Below are positions 34,017 to 42,729 of a DNA stretch of 64,000 nucleotides, in pieces. The stretch covers positions 3,399,584-3,463,583 of the forward strand of contig NC_009142.1 in assembly GCF_000062885.1 (NCBI RefSeq), written 5' to 3'. The DNA is from Saccharopolyspora erythraea NRRL 2338. GTDB taxonomy: Bacteria; Actinomycetota; Actinomycetes; Mycobacteriales; Pseudonocardiaceae. Every line of letters starts with the position of its first letter. The stretch's first letter is position 1. The position numbers were made by a program, and so were the translations under genes. A model generated the notes under the pieces. That model ran no database searches. It was not told where the DNA came from and worked only from the letters and a program-made list of their open reading frames with translations.

Positions 34017-34370
34017 CGAGGGGTGGCAACACCGGGACCAGGTGCCCTGAGCGTCGGCAAGGGCGCCTTCGCGACGCGATCGATGCGTCAGCCGTCACAG
34101 GCCGTGGACGCATCAGGCATCGAAGTCTTGTCCTGGGAGGGCAAGGAAAAGCAGAGGTTGCGGCGCGTTCGCCAGCAGGTGCGGCGAGCGGATTCCATGC
34201 GTCAGGAAGCGGGGCGTTCGGCGAGCTGGAAGCTTCCTGCAAGTCAAGACGCTTCGGTGGCGGCACGGTCTGCAGGCGCCACCGCCACCGAAGCGCCCGG
34301 ACAGCACCCGGCGACCCCAGCCGCGCTTCTGCGCGTCGCGGTCCTGCCCTGTTCGGCACCGGGGCCGCGG
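34017..34370. other. Gene-free stretch between promoter and DUF2795 gene
   Basis: Together with 33864-33986 this is about 500 bp without a credible gene. It contains the promoter and hairpin listed separately; the remaining open frames look compositional. Confidence 0.5.
34250..34295 (-). terminator. Hairpin downstream of the DUF2795 gene
   Basis: A 14-bp perfect stem, CGCTTCGGTGGCGG (34250-34263) with its complement at 34282-34295, and an 18-base loop. It lies 75 bp beyond the stop of the leftward DUF2795 gene and is a likely terminator. Confidence 0.6.
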
Positions 34371-34697
34371 TCAGCTCCCGCGGTTCTCGCCCAGCTCTTC
34401 GACGATCGGGTTGCTCGGGACCTCGGTCTCGTGTTCGGCGAGCCCGCCCTTGGTGTGCTGCCGCGCCTGCTGGGCCTTGTCCGAGCTGGACTGGCCCTCC
34501 TCGACCCCCTTGTCCATGGGAGTCGAGCGGATGACTTTTTCGACGTTCTCGTAGTCGGCGAGCGGCAGCGCGCGCAGCGCGCGCAACGTGTCCTCGTCAG
34601 CGCCGTTGTTGGCGGCGTAGCCGACGATCTGCTCCTTGCTCGCAGGGAAGTCCGCAGCCGAGAGGGTCGCCTCCAGCGTCGAACGATCCGTGCTCAT
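34371..34697 (-). CDS. DUF2795 domain protein
   Basis: 108 residues. The N-terminal 60 (LEATLSAADFPASKEQIVGY, ADEDTLRALRALPLADYENVEKVI) are a DUF2795 domain, a small helical family common in actinomycetes with no established function. The C-terminal 45 residues are polar and probably disordered (GQSSSDKAQQARQHTKGGLA). Its ATG at 34697 is separated from the LacI gene end by 94 bp on the same strand, so it may be co-transcribed or have its own promoter. Confidence 0.88.
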   Translation of the reverse strand: MSTDRSTLEATLSAADFPASKEQIVGYAANNGADEDTLRALRALPLADYENVEKVIRSTPMDKGVEEGQSSSDKAQQARQHTKGGLAEHETEVPSNPIVEELGENRGS

Positions 34698-34791
34698 GTC
34701 GCCTCCTGTACCTGCGGGGTCGCTTGCCGCTTCAGCTCACGGGATTGCCCGGGCGTGCCGCGGCGAAACCCCTGCGGGGCAGTCAAGTCGA

Positions 34792-35799
34792 TCACGCTCC
34801 CGGCCAGGCGGTGCGGGCGGTCGAGCCGCGGATGGTGAGCTCGCTGGGGAAGGTCTGCCTGCGGGGCGGCAGCGAACGGTCCTCGACGCGTTCGAGCAGC
34901 AGCCCGACCGCGGCGCGCGCCATGTCGGCGATGGGCTGGCGGACGGTGGTCAGGTCGTAGGAGTCCCACGCCGCCATGGCGATGTCGTCATAGCCGACCA
35001 CCCACACGTCCTGCGGGACGCGGTGTCCGAGCGAGACCGCGGCGTCCACCGCGCCCAGCGCGGTGAGGTCGTTGGCGCAGAACACCGCCGTGGGCGGCTC
35101 GTCCTGGGAGAGCAGGTCGCGCATCGCCGTCCGCGCCACGTCGTGGGCGAAGCCGCCCTGCCTGGTCAGCGCCTCGGCCAGCGGATGTCCCAGTTCGGCC
35201 AGCCGGTCGCGGAAGCCCTGCTCGCGGTGGCGCGCCGTGCTCGGCAGCTCGGGGCCGCGCAGGAAGCCGATGCGGGTGTGCCCGCCAGCGACCAGGTAGT
35301 CGGCGACCGCGCGGCCGCCCGCGACGTTGTCGGTGGTGACCTGGTCGCACTCGAGCGAGTCCAGGCCGCGGTGCAGCAGCACGACCGGGTCGCCGCGCCG
35401 CAGCACCTCGGCGAGCTCGGTCGAGCCCTCGGTGACGGTGGTGAAGATCAGGCCGTCGACGGTGCCGTCGTCCAGCGCGGCCAGTGCGCTGGACCCGCCG
35501 GGGTCGGGGGCGTTCCACAGGACCATGCGCTGCCCGGCCTCGCCCAGCGCCTGCCCGACCGCCTCGAGCAGCTGGGGGTAGAAGGGGTTGGTGATGTCGG
35601 CGACCACGACGCCGACCGTCCCGGTGCGCCGGGTCCGCATCGTGCGCGCCGCGGCGTGCGGCCGGTAGCCGGCCTCCTTCATCGCGGCCAGCACGCGCTC
35701 CCTGGTCGCCGCGGCGACCTTGGTGCTGCCCTGCAGGACTCGGGACACCGTCATCTGCGAGACGCCGGCGAGTTGGGCTACGTCCCGGCTGGTGACCAC
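34792..35799 (-). CDS. LacI-family transcriptional repressor
   Basis: 335 residues. The N-terminal helix-turn-helix (SRDVAQLAGVSQMTVSRVLQ) and hinge are canonical, and the rest is a periplasmic-binding-type effector domain (GVVVADITNPFYPQLLEAVG, VVGYDDIAMAAW). It is divergent from the HisD-like gene; two operator-like palindromes lie in the 118-bp gap, so it should control both itself and the catabolic operon, with a sugar-like ligand as inducer. GTG at 35799 follows GGAGGTG. Confidence 0.96.
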   Translation of the reverse strand: MVTSRDVAQLAGVSQMTVSRVLQGSTKVAAATRERVLAAMKEAGYRPHAAARTMRTRRTGTVGVVVADITNPFYPQLLEAVGQALGEAGQRMVLWNAPDPGGSSALAALDDGTVDGLIFTTVTEGSTELAEVLRRGDPVVLLHRGLDSLECDQVTTDNVAGGRAVADYLVAGGHTRIGFLRGPELPSTARHREQGFRDRLAELGHPLAEALTRQGGFAHDVARTAMRDLLSQDEPPTAVFCANDLTALGAVDAAVSLGHRVPQDVWVVGYDDIAMAAWDSYDLTTVRQPIADMARAAVGLLLERVEDRSLPPRRQTFPSELTIRGSTARTAWPGA

Positions 35800-35839
35800 C
35801 GGGCACCTCCATGCCTGGATCGAGAAAGGGCGGTCGGGA

Positions 35840-35851
35840 GTTTACGTAAAC
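35840..35851. promoter_or_regulatory. LacI-type operator 1
   Basis: Perfect 12-bp palindrome GTTTACGTAAAC, 40 bp upstream of the LacI start. The central CG and flanking A/T tracts fit LacI-family sites. Confidence 0.8.
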
Positions 35852-35886
35852 AAGACTACCGCCCTATGGTGCTTCGCCAAGAGGAT

Positions 35887-35898
35887 GTGTACGTAAAC
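35887..35898. promoter_or_regulatory. LacI-type operator 2
   Basis: GTGTACGTAAAC, a near copy of operator 1 with one mismatch in the palindrome. Centre-to-centre distance is 47 bp, and it lies 20 bp before the HisD-like start, well placed to block initiation. Confidence 0.75.
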
Positions 35899-35917
35899 AT
35901 GCGAAGGATCGCCACCC

Positions 35918-37237
35918 ATGTCTCTCGCCCTGAAAACCCCGGACGCCCGCTCCGCGGCCGTCGCGACCTCGCTGCCCGACGTGCGGGAGAAGGTCGAGTC
36001 GATCATCGCCGACATCCGCACCCGCGGTGACCAGGCGGTCCGCGAGTACTCGGCCCGCTTCGACCGCTGGGAGCCGGAGTCGTTCCGCCTCTCGCCCGAG
36101 CAGATCGCCGAGATCGTCGCCCGGGTGCCCGAGCAGGTCATCGACGACATCGAGTTCGTGCAGCGGCAGGTGCGCACCTTCGCCGAGCACCAGCTCGCCT
36201 CGATGCGGGAGTTCGAGGTCGAGACCCTGCCCGGGGTCCACCTGGGCCAGAAGCACATCCCGATCGCCGCGGCCGGCGCCTACGTGCCCGGCGGCCGCTA
36301 CCCGCTGCTGGCCTCGGCGCACATGACGATCCTGACGGCCAAGGCGGCGGGCGTGCCGCGGGTGGTCGCCTGCACGCCGCCGATCCGCGGCGAGATCCCC
36401 GACGCCACCGTCGCCGCCATGCACCTGGCCGGCGCCGACGAGATCCACCTGCTCGGCGGGGTGCAGGCGGTGGTGAGCATGGCGCTGGGCACCGAGAGCA
36501 TGGCGCCGGTGGACATGCTGGCCGGCCCCGGCAACGCCTTCGTGGCCGAGGCCAAGCGCCAGCTCTTCGGCGAGGTCGGCATCGACCTGTTCGCGGGCCC
36601 GACCGAGGTGCTCGTCGTCGCCGACGAGACCGCCGACCCGTTCGTCACGGCGGTCGACCTGCTCAGCCAGGCCGAGCACGGCCCGGACTCGCCTGCGGTG
36701 CTGATCACCACCTCGGAGTCCCTCGGCAGGCAGGTCATCGACGAGGTCGACAAGCTGCTGCCCGAGATGCCCACGCGCGACAACGCCGGACCCGCCTGGC
36801 GCGACCACGGCGAGGTCCACGTCGTCGCCGACCTCGACGAGGCCTACGAGCTGGCCGACACCTACGCCGGCGAGCACGTGCAGATCCTCACCGCGAACCC
36901 GCGCGAGGCGCTGGAGAAGATGCGCAACTACGGTGCGCTGTTCCTCGGCGAGGGCACCTGCGTGTCCTACGGGGACAAGGTGATCGGCACCAACCACGTG
37001 CTGCCCACCCGCGGAGCCGCCCGCTACACCGGCGGGCTGTGGGTCGGCAAGTACCTCAAGACCGTCACCTACCAGGAGGTCACCGACGAGGCCGCCAGCG
37101 CCCGGCTCGGCGAGGTGTGCGGCCGCGCCGCCCGCGTCGAGCTGTTCGAGGGCCACGCCCGCTCCGGCGACGTCCGCGCCGCCAAGTACGCCGGCGCACC
37201 GCTGCCCTGGGCACCCGGCGCCGTCACCCGCTCCTGA
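35918..37237 (+). CDS. Histidinol dehydrogenase-family catabolic dehydrogenase (sulfopropanediol dehydrogenase HpsN-like)
   Basis: 439 residues, HisD fold, zinc- and NAD-dependent oxidation of an alcohol to an acid in two steps. The zinc ligands are visible in SQAEHGPDS (Q and H), [13 protein letters not shown] (D) and [10 protein letters not shown] (H), and the catalytic EH pair in YAGEHVQI. It is not next to histidine genes but next to a LacI regulator and a transporter, which is the setting of HisD homologues such as HpsN that oxidise 2,3-dihydroxypropane-1-sulfonate. HpsN is a candidate; another sugar-derived substrate is possible. Confidence 0.85.
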   Translation: MSLALKTPDARSAAVATSLPDVREKVESIIADIRTRGDQAVREYSARFDRWEPESFRLSPEQIAEIVARVPEQVIDDIEFVQRQVRTFAEHQLASMREFEVETLPGVHLGQKHIPIAAAGAYVPGGRYPLLASAHMTILTAKAAGVPRVVACTPPIRGEIPDATVAAMHLAGADEIHLLGGVQAVVSMALGTESMAPVDMLAGPGNAFVAEAKRQLFGEVGIDLFAGPTEVLVVADETADPFVTAVDLLSQAEHGPDSPAVLITTSESLGRQVIDEVDKLLPEMPTRDNAGPAWRDHGEVHVVADLDEAYELADTYAGEHVQILTANPREALEKMRNYGALFLGEGTCVSYGDKVIGTNHVLPTRGAARYTGGLWVGKYLKTVTYQEVTDEAASARLGEVCGRAARVELFEGHARSGDVRAAKYAGAPLPWAPGAVTRS

Positions 37238-37263
37238 CCGGCCACGACCAGAAAGCGCACGGC

Positions 37264-38604
37264 ATGTCCTCCACCGCAACGAAGCGCACCGGGGCCTCGT
37301 CCGCGCCGAGGACGCTGACCTCGAGCACCATCGGCAGCGTCATCGAGTGGTACGACTTCACCATCTACGGCACCGCGGCCGCGCTGATCTTCAACCGGCT
37401 GTTCTTCAGCGACGTCAGTCCGACCGCGGGCACGCTGGCCGCGTTCGGGACGTTCGCTGCCGGTTTCATCGCCCGCCCGCTGGGCGGTTTCGTCGCCGGC
37501 CACTACGGCGACCGGCTGGGCCGCAAGGCGATGCTGGTGACGACCCTGCTGCTGATGGGCGCCGCCACCACGCTGATCGGCCTGCTGCCGACCTACGGGC
37601 AGGTCGGCGTCATCGCACCCGTGCTGCTGGTCGTGCTGCGGCTCGTCCAGGGCTTCGCCGTCGGCGGCGAATGGGGCGGTGCGGTCCTGATGGCGGTGGA
37701 ACACGCCCCCGACGACAAGCGCGGCAGGTACGGCGCGTGGCCGCAGACCGGTGTGTCGGCCGGGCTGCTGCTCGGCACCGGCGTGTTCAGCCGCGTCTCC
37801 GCGCTGCCGGAGCCGCAGCTGCTCGCCTGGGGCTGGCGGGTGCCGTTCCTGCTGAGCATCGTGCTGGCGGTGGTGGGCCTCTACATCCGGTTCCGCATCA
37901 GCGAGCCGGAGTCGTTCGCCGCGGCCACCGCCGCGGAGGGCCCGGCGCGCAGGCCGCTGGTCGAGGTGCTGCGGACCCACCCGAAGCAGATCCTGATCGC
38001 GGTCGGGGTCCGCTTCGCCGAAGGCGGCAACTACTACGTGTTCACCGTCTTCATCCTCAGCTACCTCACCCAGCAGCTCGGGCTGCCGCGCCAGGCGGGG
38101 CTCACCGGCGTGATGCTGGCGGCGGCGCTGAACATCGTGGCGCTGCCGCTGTGGGGCGCGCTGTCGGACCGCGTCGGCCGCAGGCCGGTGTTCATCGGCG
38201 GCGCGCTGTTCATGGCCGCCTACGCCTGGCCGTTCTTCCTGCTGGTCGACACCCGGTCGCCGGCGCTGGTCGCGCTGGCGCTGGCGGTCGCGCTCGCCGT
38301 CCCGCACGGCGCGGTGTTCGCACCGATCGCGGCGTTCTACACCGAGCTGTTCGAGCCCCGGGTCCGCTACAGCGGCGTGTCGATCGGCTACCAGATCGGC
38401 AGCGTGCTCCTCGGCGGGTTCACCCCGCTGCTGGCGACCTCGCTGATCATGTCCACCGGCGGCGCGTCGTGGAGCGTCGCGGCGCTGGTCGCCGCCGGGG
38501 CGCTGGTCGCGGCCGCGTCGATGTTCGCCGCGCCGGAGACGTTCCGGCGCAGCCTGCACGCGGGGCGGGAGCCGGAGTCCGCGGTGCAGAAGACCGCGGT
38601 CTGA
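37264..38604 (+). CDS. MFS transporter, metabolite:H+ symporter (MHS) family
   Basis: 446 residues with 12 helices. SSTIGSVIEWYDFTIYGTAAAL at the N-terminus and ARPLGGFVAGHYGDRLGRK in loop 2-3 are MHS signatures shared with KgtP and ProP. It starts 27 bp after the HisD-like gene and a strong hairpin follows it, so the two form a LacI-controlled transport-plus-oxidation operon. It probably imports the organic acid or sulfonate that the dehydrogenase acts on. Confidence 0.94.
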   Translation: MSSTATKRTGASSAPRTLTSSTIGSVIEWYDFTIYGTAAALIFNRLFFSDVSPTAGTLAAFGTFAAGFIARPLGGFVAGHYGDRLGRKAMLVTTLLLMGAATTLIGLLPTYGQVGVIAPVLLVVLRLVQGFAVGGEWGGAVLMAVEHAPDDKRGRYGAWPQTGVSAGLLLGTGVFSRVSALPEPQLLAWGWRVPFLLSIVLAVVGLYIRFRISEPESFAAATAAEGPARRPLVEVLRTHPKQILIAVGVRFAEGGNYYVFTVFILSYLTQQLGLPRQAGLTGVMLAAALNIVALPLWGALSDRVGRRPVFIGGALFMAAYAWPFFLLVDTRSPALVALALAVALAVPHGAVFAPIAAFYTELFEPRVRYSGVSIGYQIGSVLLGGFTPLLATSLIMSTGGASWSVAALVAAGALVAAASMFAAPETFRRSLHAGREPESAVQKTAV

Positions 38605-38611
38605 CCGCGTG

Positions 38612-38649
38612 CTCGCCGCCGGGAGCCCTGCGGGGTTCCCGGCGGCGAG
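38612..38649 (+). terminator. Terminator after the MHS transporter
   Basis: 13-bp perfect stem CTCGCCGCCGGGA / TCCCGGCGGCGAG with a 12-base loop, starting 8 bases past the stop codon. Confidence 0.82.
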
Positions 38650-38699
38650 GCGTCTTCGCCCCACGACGGGGCGCCGGGGCCGGTACGCTGAGCGGGGTC

Positions 38700-39599
38700 A
38701 TGGGATCGAGATCGAAGGCGCACCGCGTGCGGATCGGTACCTCCGGGTGGGTCTACGAGCCCTGGCGCGGCTCGTTCTACCCGGCCGACCTGCGGCGCGG
38801 CGAAGAGCTCCGATACCTGTCCGGCAAGCTCGGCTCCGCCGAGATCAACGCGTCCTTCTACTCGCTGCGGCGGCCGGAGAGCTACCGCGGCTGGGCGGCG
38901 CAGACGCCCGATGACTTCCTGTTCGCGGTCAAGGGAAGCCGCTACATCACGCACATGAAGAAGCTGCGCGGCGTCGAGACGGCGATGGCCAACTTCTTCG
39001 CCTCCGGTGTGCTCGCCCTCGGCGGCAAGCTGGGGCCGCTGCTGTGGCAGCTGCCGCCGTCGCTGGGTTTCGACGCCGAGCGGCTGGCGGAGTTCTTCGC
39101 CCTGCTGCCCCGCAGCACCGGAGCGGCGGCGGACCTGGCCGCCCGGCACGACGACCGCCTGCGCGGCCGCGCGTTGACCGAGACCGAGACCGACCAGCCG
39201 CTGCGCCACGCCCTGGAGGTGCGCCACCCGAGCTTCGCCGGCGCCGAAGTCGTGGAGCTGCTGCGGGAGCACGACATCGGACTCGTAGTCGCCGACACCG
39301 CTGGGAAGTGGCCGCACCTGGAGGACGTCACCAGCGACTTCGTCTACGTCCGGCTGCACGGTGACGAGGAGCTCTACGTCAGCGGCTACACCGGCAGCGC
39401 GCTCGACCGCTGGGCAGGACTGGTGCACGACTGGCACCAGGGCCGCAGCCCGCGCACCGACCACACCGTCGCTCCGCCCGCGCGGCGGGCGAAGGGCCGG
39501 GACGTCTACGTCTACTTCGACAACGACGTCAAGGTCCACGCCCCTTATGACGCCCTCGCACTGGCGCAGCGCTGCGAGCGCTTGGCCGGTCGGGGCTAG
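38700..39599 (+). CDS. DUF72 family protein (TIM-barrel)
   Basis: 299 residues. RIGTSGWVYEPWRGSFYP, SAEINASFYSLRRPESYRGW, FAVKGSRYITHMKKL and the late FVYVRLHG, YVYFDND segments are diagnostic of DUF72 (YecE family), a widespread barrel protein of unproven biochemical role. ATG at 38700. It stands alone downstream of a terminator and is not obviously part of the neighbouring pathway. Confidence 0.94.
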   Translation: MGSRSKAHRVRIGTSGWVYEPWRGSFYPADLRRGEELRYLSGKLGSAEINASFYSLRRPESYRGWAAQTPDDFLFAVKGSRYITHMKKLRGVETAMANFFASGVLALGGKLGPLLWQLPPSLGFDAERLAEFFALLPRSTGAAADLAARHDDRLRGRALTETETDQPLRHALEVRHPSFAGAEVVELLREHDIGLVVADTAGKWPHLEDVTSDFVYVRLHGDEELYVSGYTGSALDRWAGLVHDWHQGRSPRTDHTVAPPARRAKGRDVYVYFDNDVKVHAPYDALALAQRCERLAGRG

Positions 39600-39764
39600 T
39601 GACTCGCGGACAGGTTTGGTCACTGCGTCGGCGTCGCCTCCGCGGATGACCGGCGCTTGCCCAACGTCATTCCGGCGTAAACCCCCGCGAACCAGACCTA
39701 GATCATTTACGAAGCACCAGGGAACGGATCCGCGCGGAAGGTGTTGCGGCTGCGCGCCTTCGCG

Positions 39765-40026
39765 GGCGCTCGCGACGAGGTCGTGGGCGAAGCTCGTGGT
39801 CGGAGCCGACAGCAGGGTGTGCGTCGGGGCGGTTTCCACGCAGCGTCCCGTTTCCAACACGAAAATCTCGTCTGCCAACGACGTACCGGCGGGAAGGTCG
39901 TGGCTGATCAGCACCAACCCGACGCCTGCGGAACGCACCGCGTCGGCGAGCAGTTCGAGCAGTCCCACCTTGTGCACCGTTCTGACCGGAGGTGATCTCG
40001 TCGCAGACCAGCACCGCCGGGCACTG
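39765..40026 (-). pseudogene. Remnant of a peptide/nickel-type ABC transporter ATPase
   Basis: Pieces of the Walker B to H-loop part of an ABC ATPase occur in two frames: AVLVCDEITS in one, LLELLADAVRSAGVGLVLIS, HDL and ADEIFVLETGRCVE in the other, ending TTSFAHDLVASAR. The Walker A and signature regions are absent, so the gene is a dead C-terminal fragment. The normal junction after LISHDL is altered by a PAGTSL stretch whose DNA is also found 165 bp away in the adjacent remnant. Confidence 0.72.
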
Positions 40027-40259
40027 GTCATCGACTTCTCCAACGACGTACCGGCCGGGACGTGCACGAGGCTGGACCTCGGGTGCTGGGAGTGCGGTTG
40101 CAGCCAGGCCAGGTAGGCGTCGAGCACCGCGACCCGCATCGGCGCCTCGCGGTGTGCGAGCAGCGCGGCGACGGTGCGGCCGGCGAGATCACCCACGTCG
40201 AGCGAGTCCGCCTCGCGGGCTTCGCCGGAGCCCGAACCGACCGCGTTGCCGACCCGCAA
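40018..40259 (-). pseudogene. Remnant of a Rossmann-like DUF364/DUF4213 protein
   Basis: About 80 residues without a proper start or end: SLDVGDLAGRTVAALLAH, APMRVAVLDAYLAWLQPH and VPAGTSLEKSMTSAR match the middle of actinomycete Rossmann-like domain proteins often found with metal or siderophore ABC transporters. It runs directly into the ABC ATPase remnant, which suggests a deletion fused two decaying neighbours of a former metal-uptake locus. Confidence 0.6.
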
Positions 40260-40260
40260 G

Positions 40261-40747
40261 GACCAGTGCGGTCAGCACGGCGTGATTCCTGCGAGCGACG
40301 CACGTGGACGCGCGTCGTGCCTCGAACGGTGGAGACGTGTGGCGCGGGGCGGTGGCTCCCCATTCACGGTGGCGGGACCGTGTCGGCTTCGCACCGGCTT
40401 CCTGTCCGCCGTCGCGGTGAGAAACTCGCGAAGACGTTTGCAGCAGGCCGCCCGGGCTGTCGAGGGCAGCAGTCACAGATCACGCCCTTGTCCGGACGCG
40501 CGCTTGAGAGGTTTTCCGGCGGAGCCGCGATAGTCCGAACGGACCAGGAGTTCGCGGACGGAGTCGCGCTATGAGGGCGGGTGCGAGGAGTCCACAGTGG
40601 TGCTGTCCACAGTGTTCGATGTGGAGGTTGCTCGGCCGCGGTGCCCGATCGGCCGGGGTGGCGGCTCGCCGAACCTTCCTGCGGGGTGGGCGCGGCGACC
40701 GCCGTGGGGCCCGTGCGGGCACCACGGGCGGAGCGCGCGGGGGCGGG
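40261..40747. other. Gene-free stretch after the ABC/DUF364 remnants
   Basis: No coding signal I trust. GTCCACAGTG occurs twice (40590-40599 and 40605-40614), downstream of the convergent monooxygenase-like gene; it may be part of that gene's terminator region. Confidence 0.45.
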
Positions 40748-41080
40748 TCAGCCCCGCTCGGGCACGGTCATCTCGCCGAGCGTCGACCAGTCCTGCTGCG
40801 GGATGGTCGTGTTGATCACCCGCGGGGTCTCGGCCAGGTACTGCGGCAGGGTCTGCTGCGCCTGCTTGAAGTGGTCGGACTGCACGTGCTCGGCGCCCGC
40901 CTCGTCGTCGCGGAACGCCTCGACGAGCACGTACTCGTCGGGGTTCTCGATGCTGCGGGACCAGTCGAACCACAGGCAGCCGGCCTCGGCGCGCGTCGCG
41001 CGGGTGAAGTCGCCCGCGATCTCGGGCCAGCGGTCGGCGTGCTCGGAGAGCACCCGGAACTTCGCGGTGATGAAGATCAT
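40748..41080 (-). CDS. Antibiotic biosynthesis monooxygenase (ABM) domain protein
   Basis: 110 residues forming one ferredoxin-like ABM domain: MIFITAKFRVLSEHADRWPE, then GCLWFDWSRSIENPDEYVLVEAF, then HVQSDHFKQAQQTLP. The H-x-x-S/T and W positions are typical of YgiN-like quinol monooxygenases. GAAGGAG lies 10 bases before the ATG at 41080. Single gene; substrate unknown, quinol oxidation or detoxification is the usual role of the family. Confidence 0.9.
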   Translation of the reverse strand: MIFITAKFRVLSEHADRWPEIAGDFTRATRAEAGCLWFDWSRSIENPDEYVLVEAFRDDEAGAEHVQSDHFKQAQQTLPQYLAETPRVINTTIPQQDWSTLGEMTVPERG

Positions 41081-41478
41081 CGATCTTGCTCCTTCGTCGC
41101 TCGTGGTGGAGGCGGTTCGGCCACCGTCCTCCGCCGGAATCCTAGGAAACCGCCGCAGCCGGTGCCCGAACCGCTTCCACCGCCGGCGCCGCCCTCTCTT
41201 CGCGGTCCGGGCCCGCTTCCACGATCGTGCTGAGGCCGGATCGCCGGTTGCCACTTTCCGGTGCCGCGCCGCGGTGGGGCTACACCTCATGCGCTGGCCG
41301 TCAAGCTCGTTCGTGTTTTCGGTGCTCCCCGTGATTGCGCTGAGCGTGACGAAAACAGGGCTCGCACTGTAGGGATGACACACGGCAGGGCGCCCCGGCA
41401 TGCGAACGGGTGCAACATCATCAACGCTGCTCGTGGCACAGCAGTTCCGTGATGTTCGGACGGGAAGGGCGAGCACGC
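41081..41478. other. Intergenic region between divergent ABM gene and secreted peptide gene
   Basis: 398 bp with no supportable gene. GC content falls towards 41340-41460, where the promoter of the secreted peptide probably lies. Confidence 0.45.
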
Positions 41479-41691
41479 ATGCGCACTGTGAAGAGGATCA
41501 TCATCGCCGGGACCATCGCCGCGGCGGGCCTGGCGGTCGCCGCCGGGCCGGCCCACGCCGGATTCGCGGTGAGGGGGTGGGACTGCGTCCTCAGCGGTGG
41601 CGCTCCGATCAAGTTCGAGGGCGGCCGCCTGATGTGCTGGGGAGGTCACTTCGACGGCCACCCGGTGATCAAGGCTTCCTGGCACCACTGA
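41479..41691 (+). CDS. Small secreted protein, 70 residues
   Basis: A clear Sec signal peptide ([20 protein letters not shown], cleavage expected after GPAHA at residue 27) leaves a 43-residue mature peptide with two cysteines (C36, C53) that could form a disulfide, and a His-rich end (ASWHH). GGAAGGGC lies upstream of the ATG at 41479. No family is recognised; similar tiny exported proteins are common in actinomycetes. A terminator hairpin follows. Confidence 0.75.
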   Translation: MRTVKRIIIAGTIAAAGLAVAAGPAHAGFAVRGWDCVLSGGAPIKFEGGRLMCWGGHFDGHPVIKASWHH

Positions 41692-41723
41692 GGTCCGTGC
41701 TCGGCGCCGGTCACCATGGGAGG

Positions 41724-41745
41724 CCGCCGGCCGGTTGGCCGGCGG
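41724..41745 (+). terminator. Terminator after the small secreted protein gene
   Basis: 9-bp stem CCGCCGGCC / GGCCGGCGG with a GGTT loop, followed by TCTCTTCG, 33 bp after the stop. Confidence 0.75.
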
Positions 41746-41764
41746 TCTCTTCGTGCCCGGCAAA

Positions 41765-41782
41765 AAGCAATCATGATTGCTT
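41765..41782. promoter_or_regulatory. 18-bp perfect palindrome, candidate operator of the TIGR03084/acyl-CoA dehydrogenase operon
   Basis: AAGCAATCATGATTGCTT is fully self-complementary and AT-rich against a GC-rich background, 35 bp before the start of the next gene. It looks like a TetR- or MarR-type site; no such regulator gene is adjacent, so the regulator would act from elsewhere. Confidence 0.7.
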
Positions 41783-41816
41783 GCTTTTGGTTCTGCGCCG
41801 GTGCCACGATGAGCGC

Positions 41817-42668
41817 ATGCACAGCGGTGAGCGGCGGGAACGCGATTCGTCCGGGTCCGGCCTGACCGAGCGGCTGCTCGTCGACCTGCGCGCCGAGACC
41901 GCCGAGCTCGACGCCCTGGTGGCCGGGCTCGATCCCGCAGGGTGGCGTCGGGCGACCCCCGCGCCGGGATGGACGATCGCGCACCAGATCGCGCACCTGG
42001 CGTGGACCGACGAGCAGGCCGTGCTGGCCGTGCGCGATCCGGAGGCTTTCCAGGCCGCGCTGGAGAACGCGGCCGAGCTCATGCGCGAGGTGGACGACGC
42101 GGCGGCGCGCGGCGTGCGGGAGGACCCCGCCGCGCTGCTCGCGCGCTGGCGCACCGGGCACGCCGAACTGGCGGTCTTGCTGGCAGCCTGCCCTGACGGA
42201 ACGCGGCTGCCGTGGTTCGGCCCGCCGATGGGAGTCCCGTCGATGGTGACCGCCCGGCTGATGGAGACCTGGGCCCACGGTCAGGACGTCGCCGACGCGC
42301 TGGGAGTGCGGCGCGAACCCACCGACAGGTTGCGCCACATCGCGATGCTCGGCGTGCGCACGCGCGACTTCGCCTACGCGGTGAACGGAATCCGGCCGCC
42401 CACCGAGGAGTTCCGAGTGGAGCTGACCGGGCCGGACGGCCAGCGGTGGTGCTGGGGACCGGAGGACGCCGAGCAGGTGGTGCGCGGCCCCGCGCTGGAC
42501 TTCTGCCTGGTCGTGACCCAGCGCAGGCATCCCGCCGGCACCGCGCTGACGGCCGTGGGGGAGCAGGCCCGGCACTGGCTGGGCATCGCGCAGGCCTTCG
42601 CCGGTCCGCCGGGGCCGGGCCGTGAGGCCGCGGGTTCGCCGGACGCCGGGGTCCAGCCCGGCGCATGA
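41817..42668 (+). CDS. TIGR03084-type metal-binding protein (mycothiol-dependent isomerase N-terminal-like, DinB fold)
   Basis: 283 residues. [18 protein letters not shown] holds the first metal-binding histidines of the DinB/MDMPI fold and [21 protein letters not shown] the second set. This family is typically found beside acyl-CoA dehydrogenase or enoyl-CoA genes, as here. A mycothiol-linked step is likely only by family; the reaction is unknown. ATG at 41817; another ATG at 41809 is out of frame. Confidence 0.88.
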   Translation: MHSGERRERDSSGSGLTERLLVDLRAETAELDALVAGLDPAGWRRATPAPGWTIAHQIAHLAWTDEQAVLAVRDPEAFQAALENAAELMREVDDAAARGVREDPAALLARWRTGHAELAVLLAACPDGTRLPWFGPPMGVPSMVTARLMETWAHGQDVADALGVRREPTDRLRHIAMLGVRTRDFAYAVNGIRPPTEEFRVELTGPDGQRWCWGPEDAEQVVRGPALDFCLVVTQRRHPAGTALTAVGEQARHWLGIAQAFAGPPGPGREAAGSPDAGVQPGA

Positions 42669-42729
42669 CACTCGTCCTCGCCGCGCGCGGGAGAGCCCCG
42701 CGCGGACCCGGACTCCCGGAGGTGCTGTT

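Noticed and set aside
35918-37237. Histidine-biosynthetic hisD
   Set aside because: No other his genes nearby; linked to a LacI regulator and an importer, which fits a catabolic HisD homologue.
40590-40614. Repeated GTCCACAGTG as a DnaA-box or origin
   Set aside because: Only two copies, not the TTATCCACA consensus, and located near a gene end; a similar sequence at 32074 is part of a terminator hairpin.
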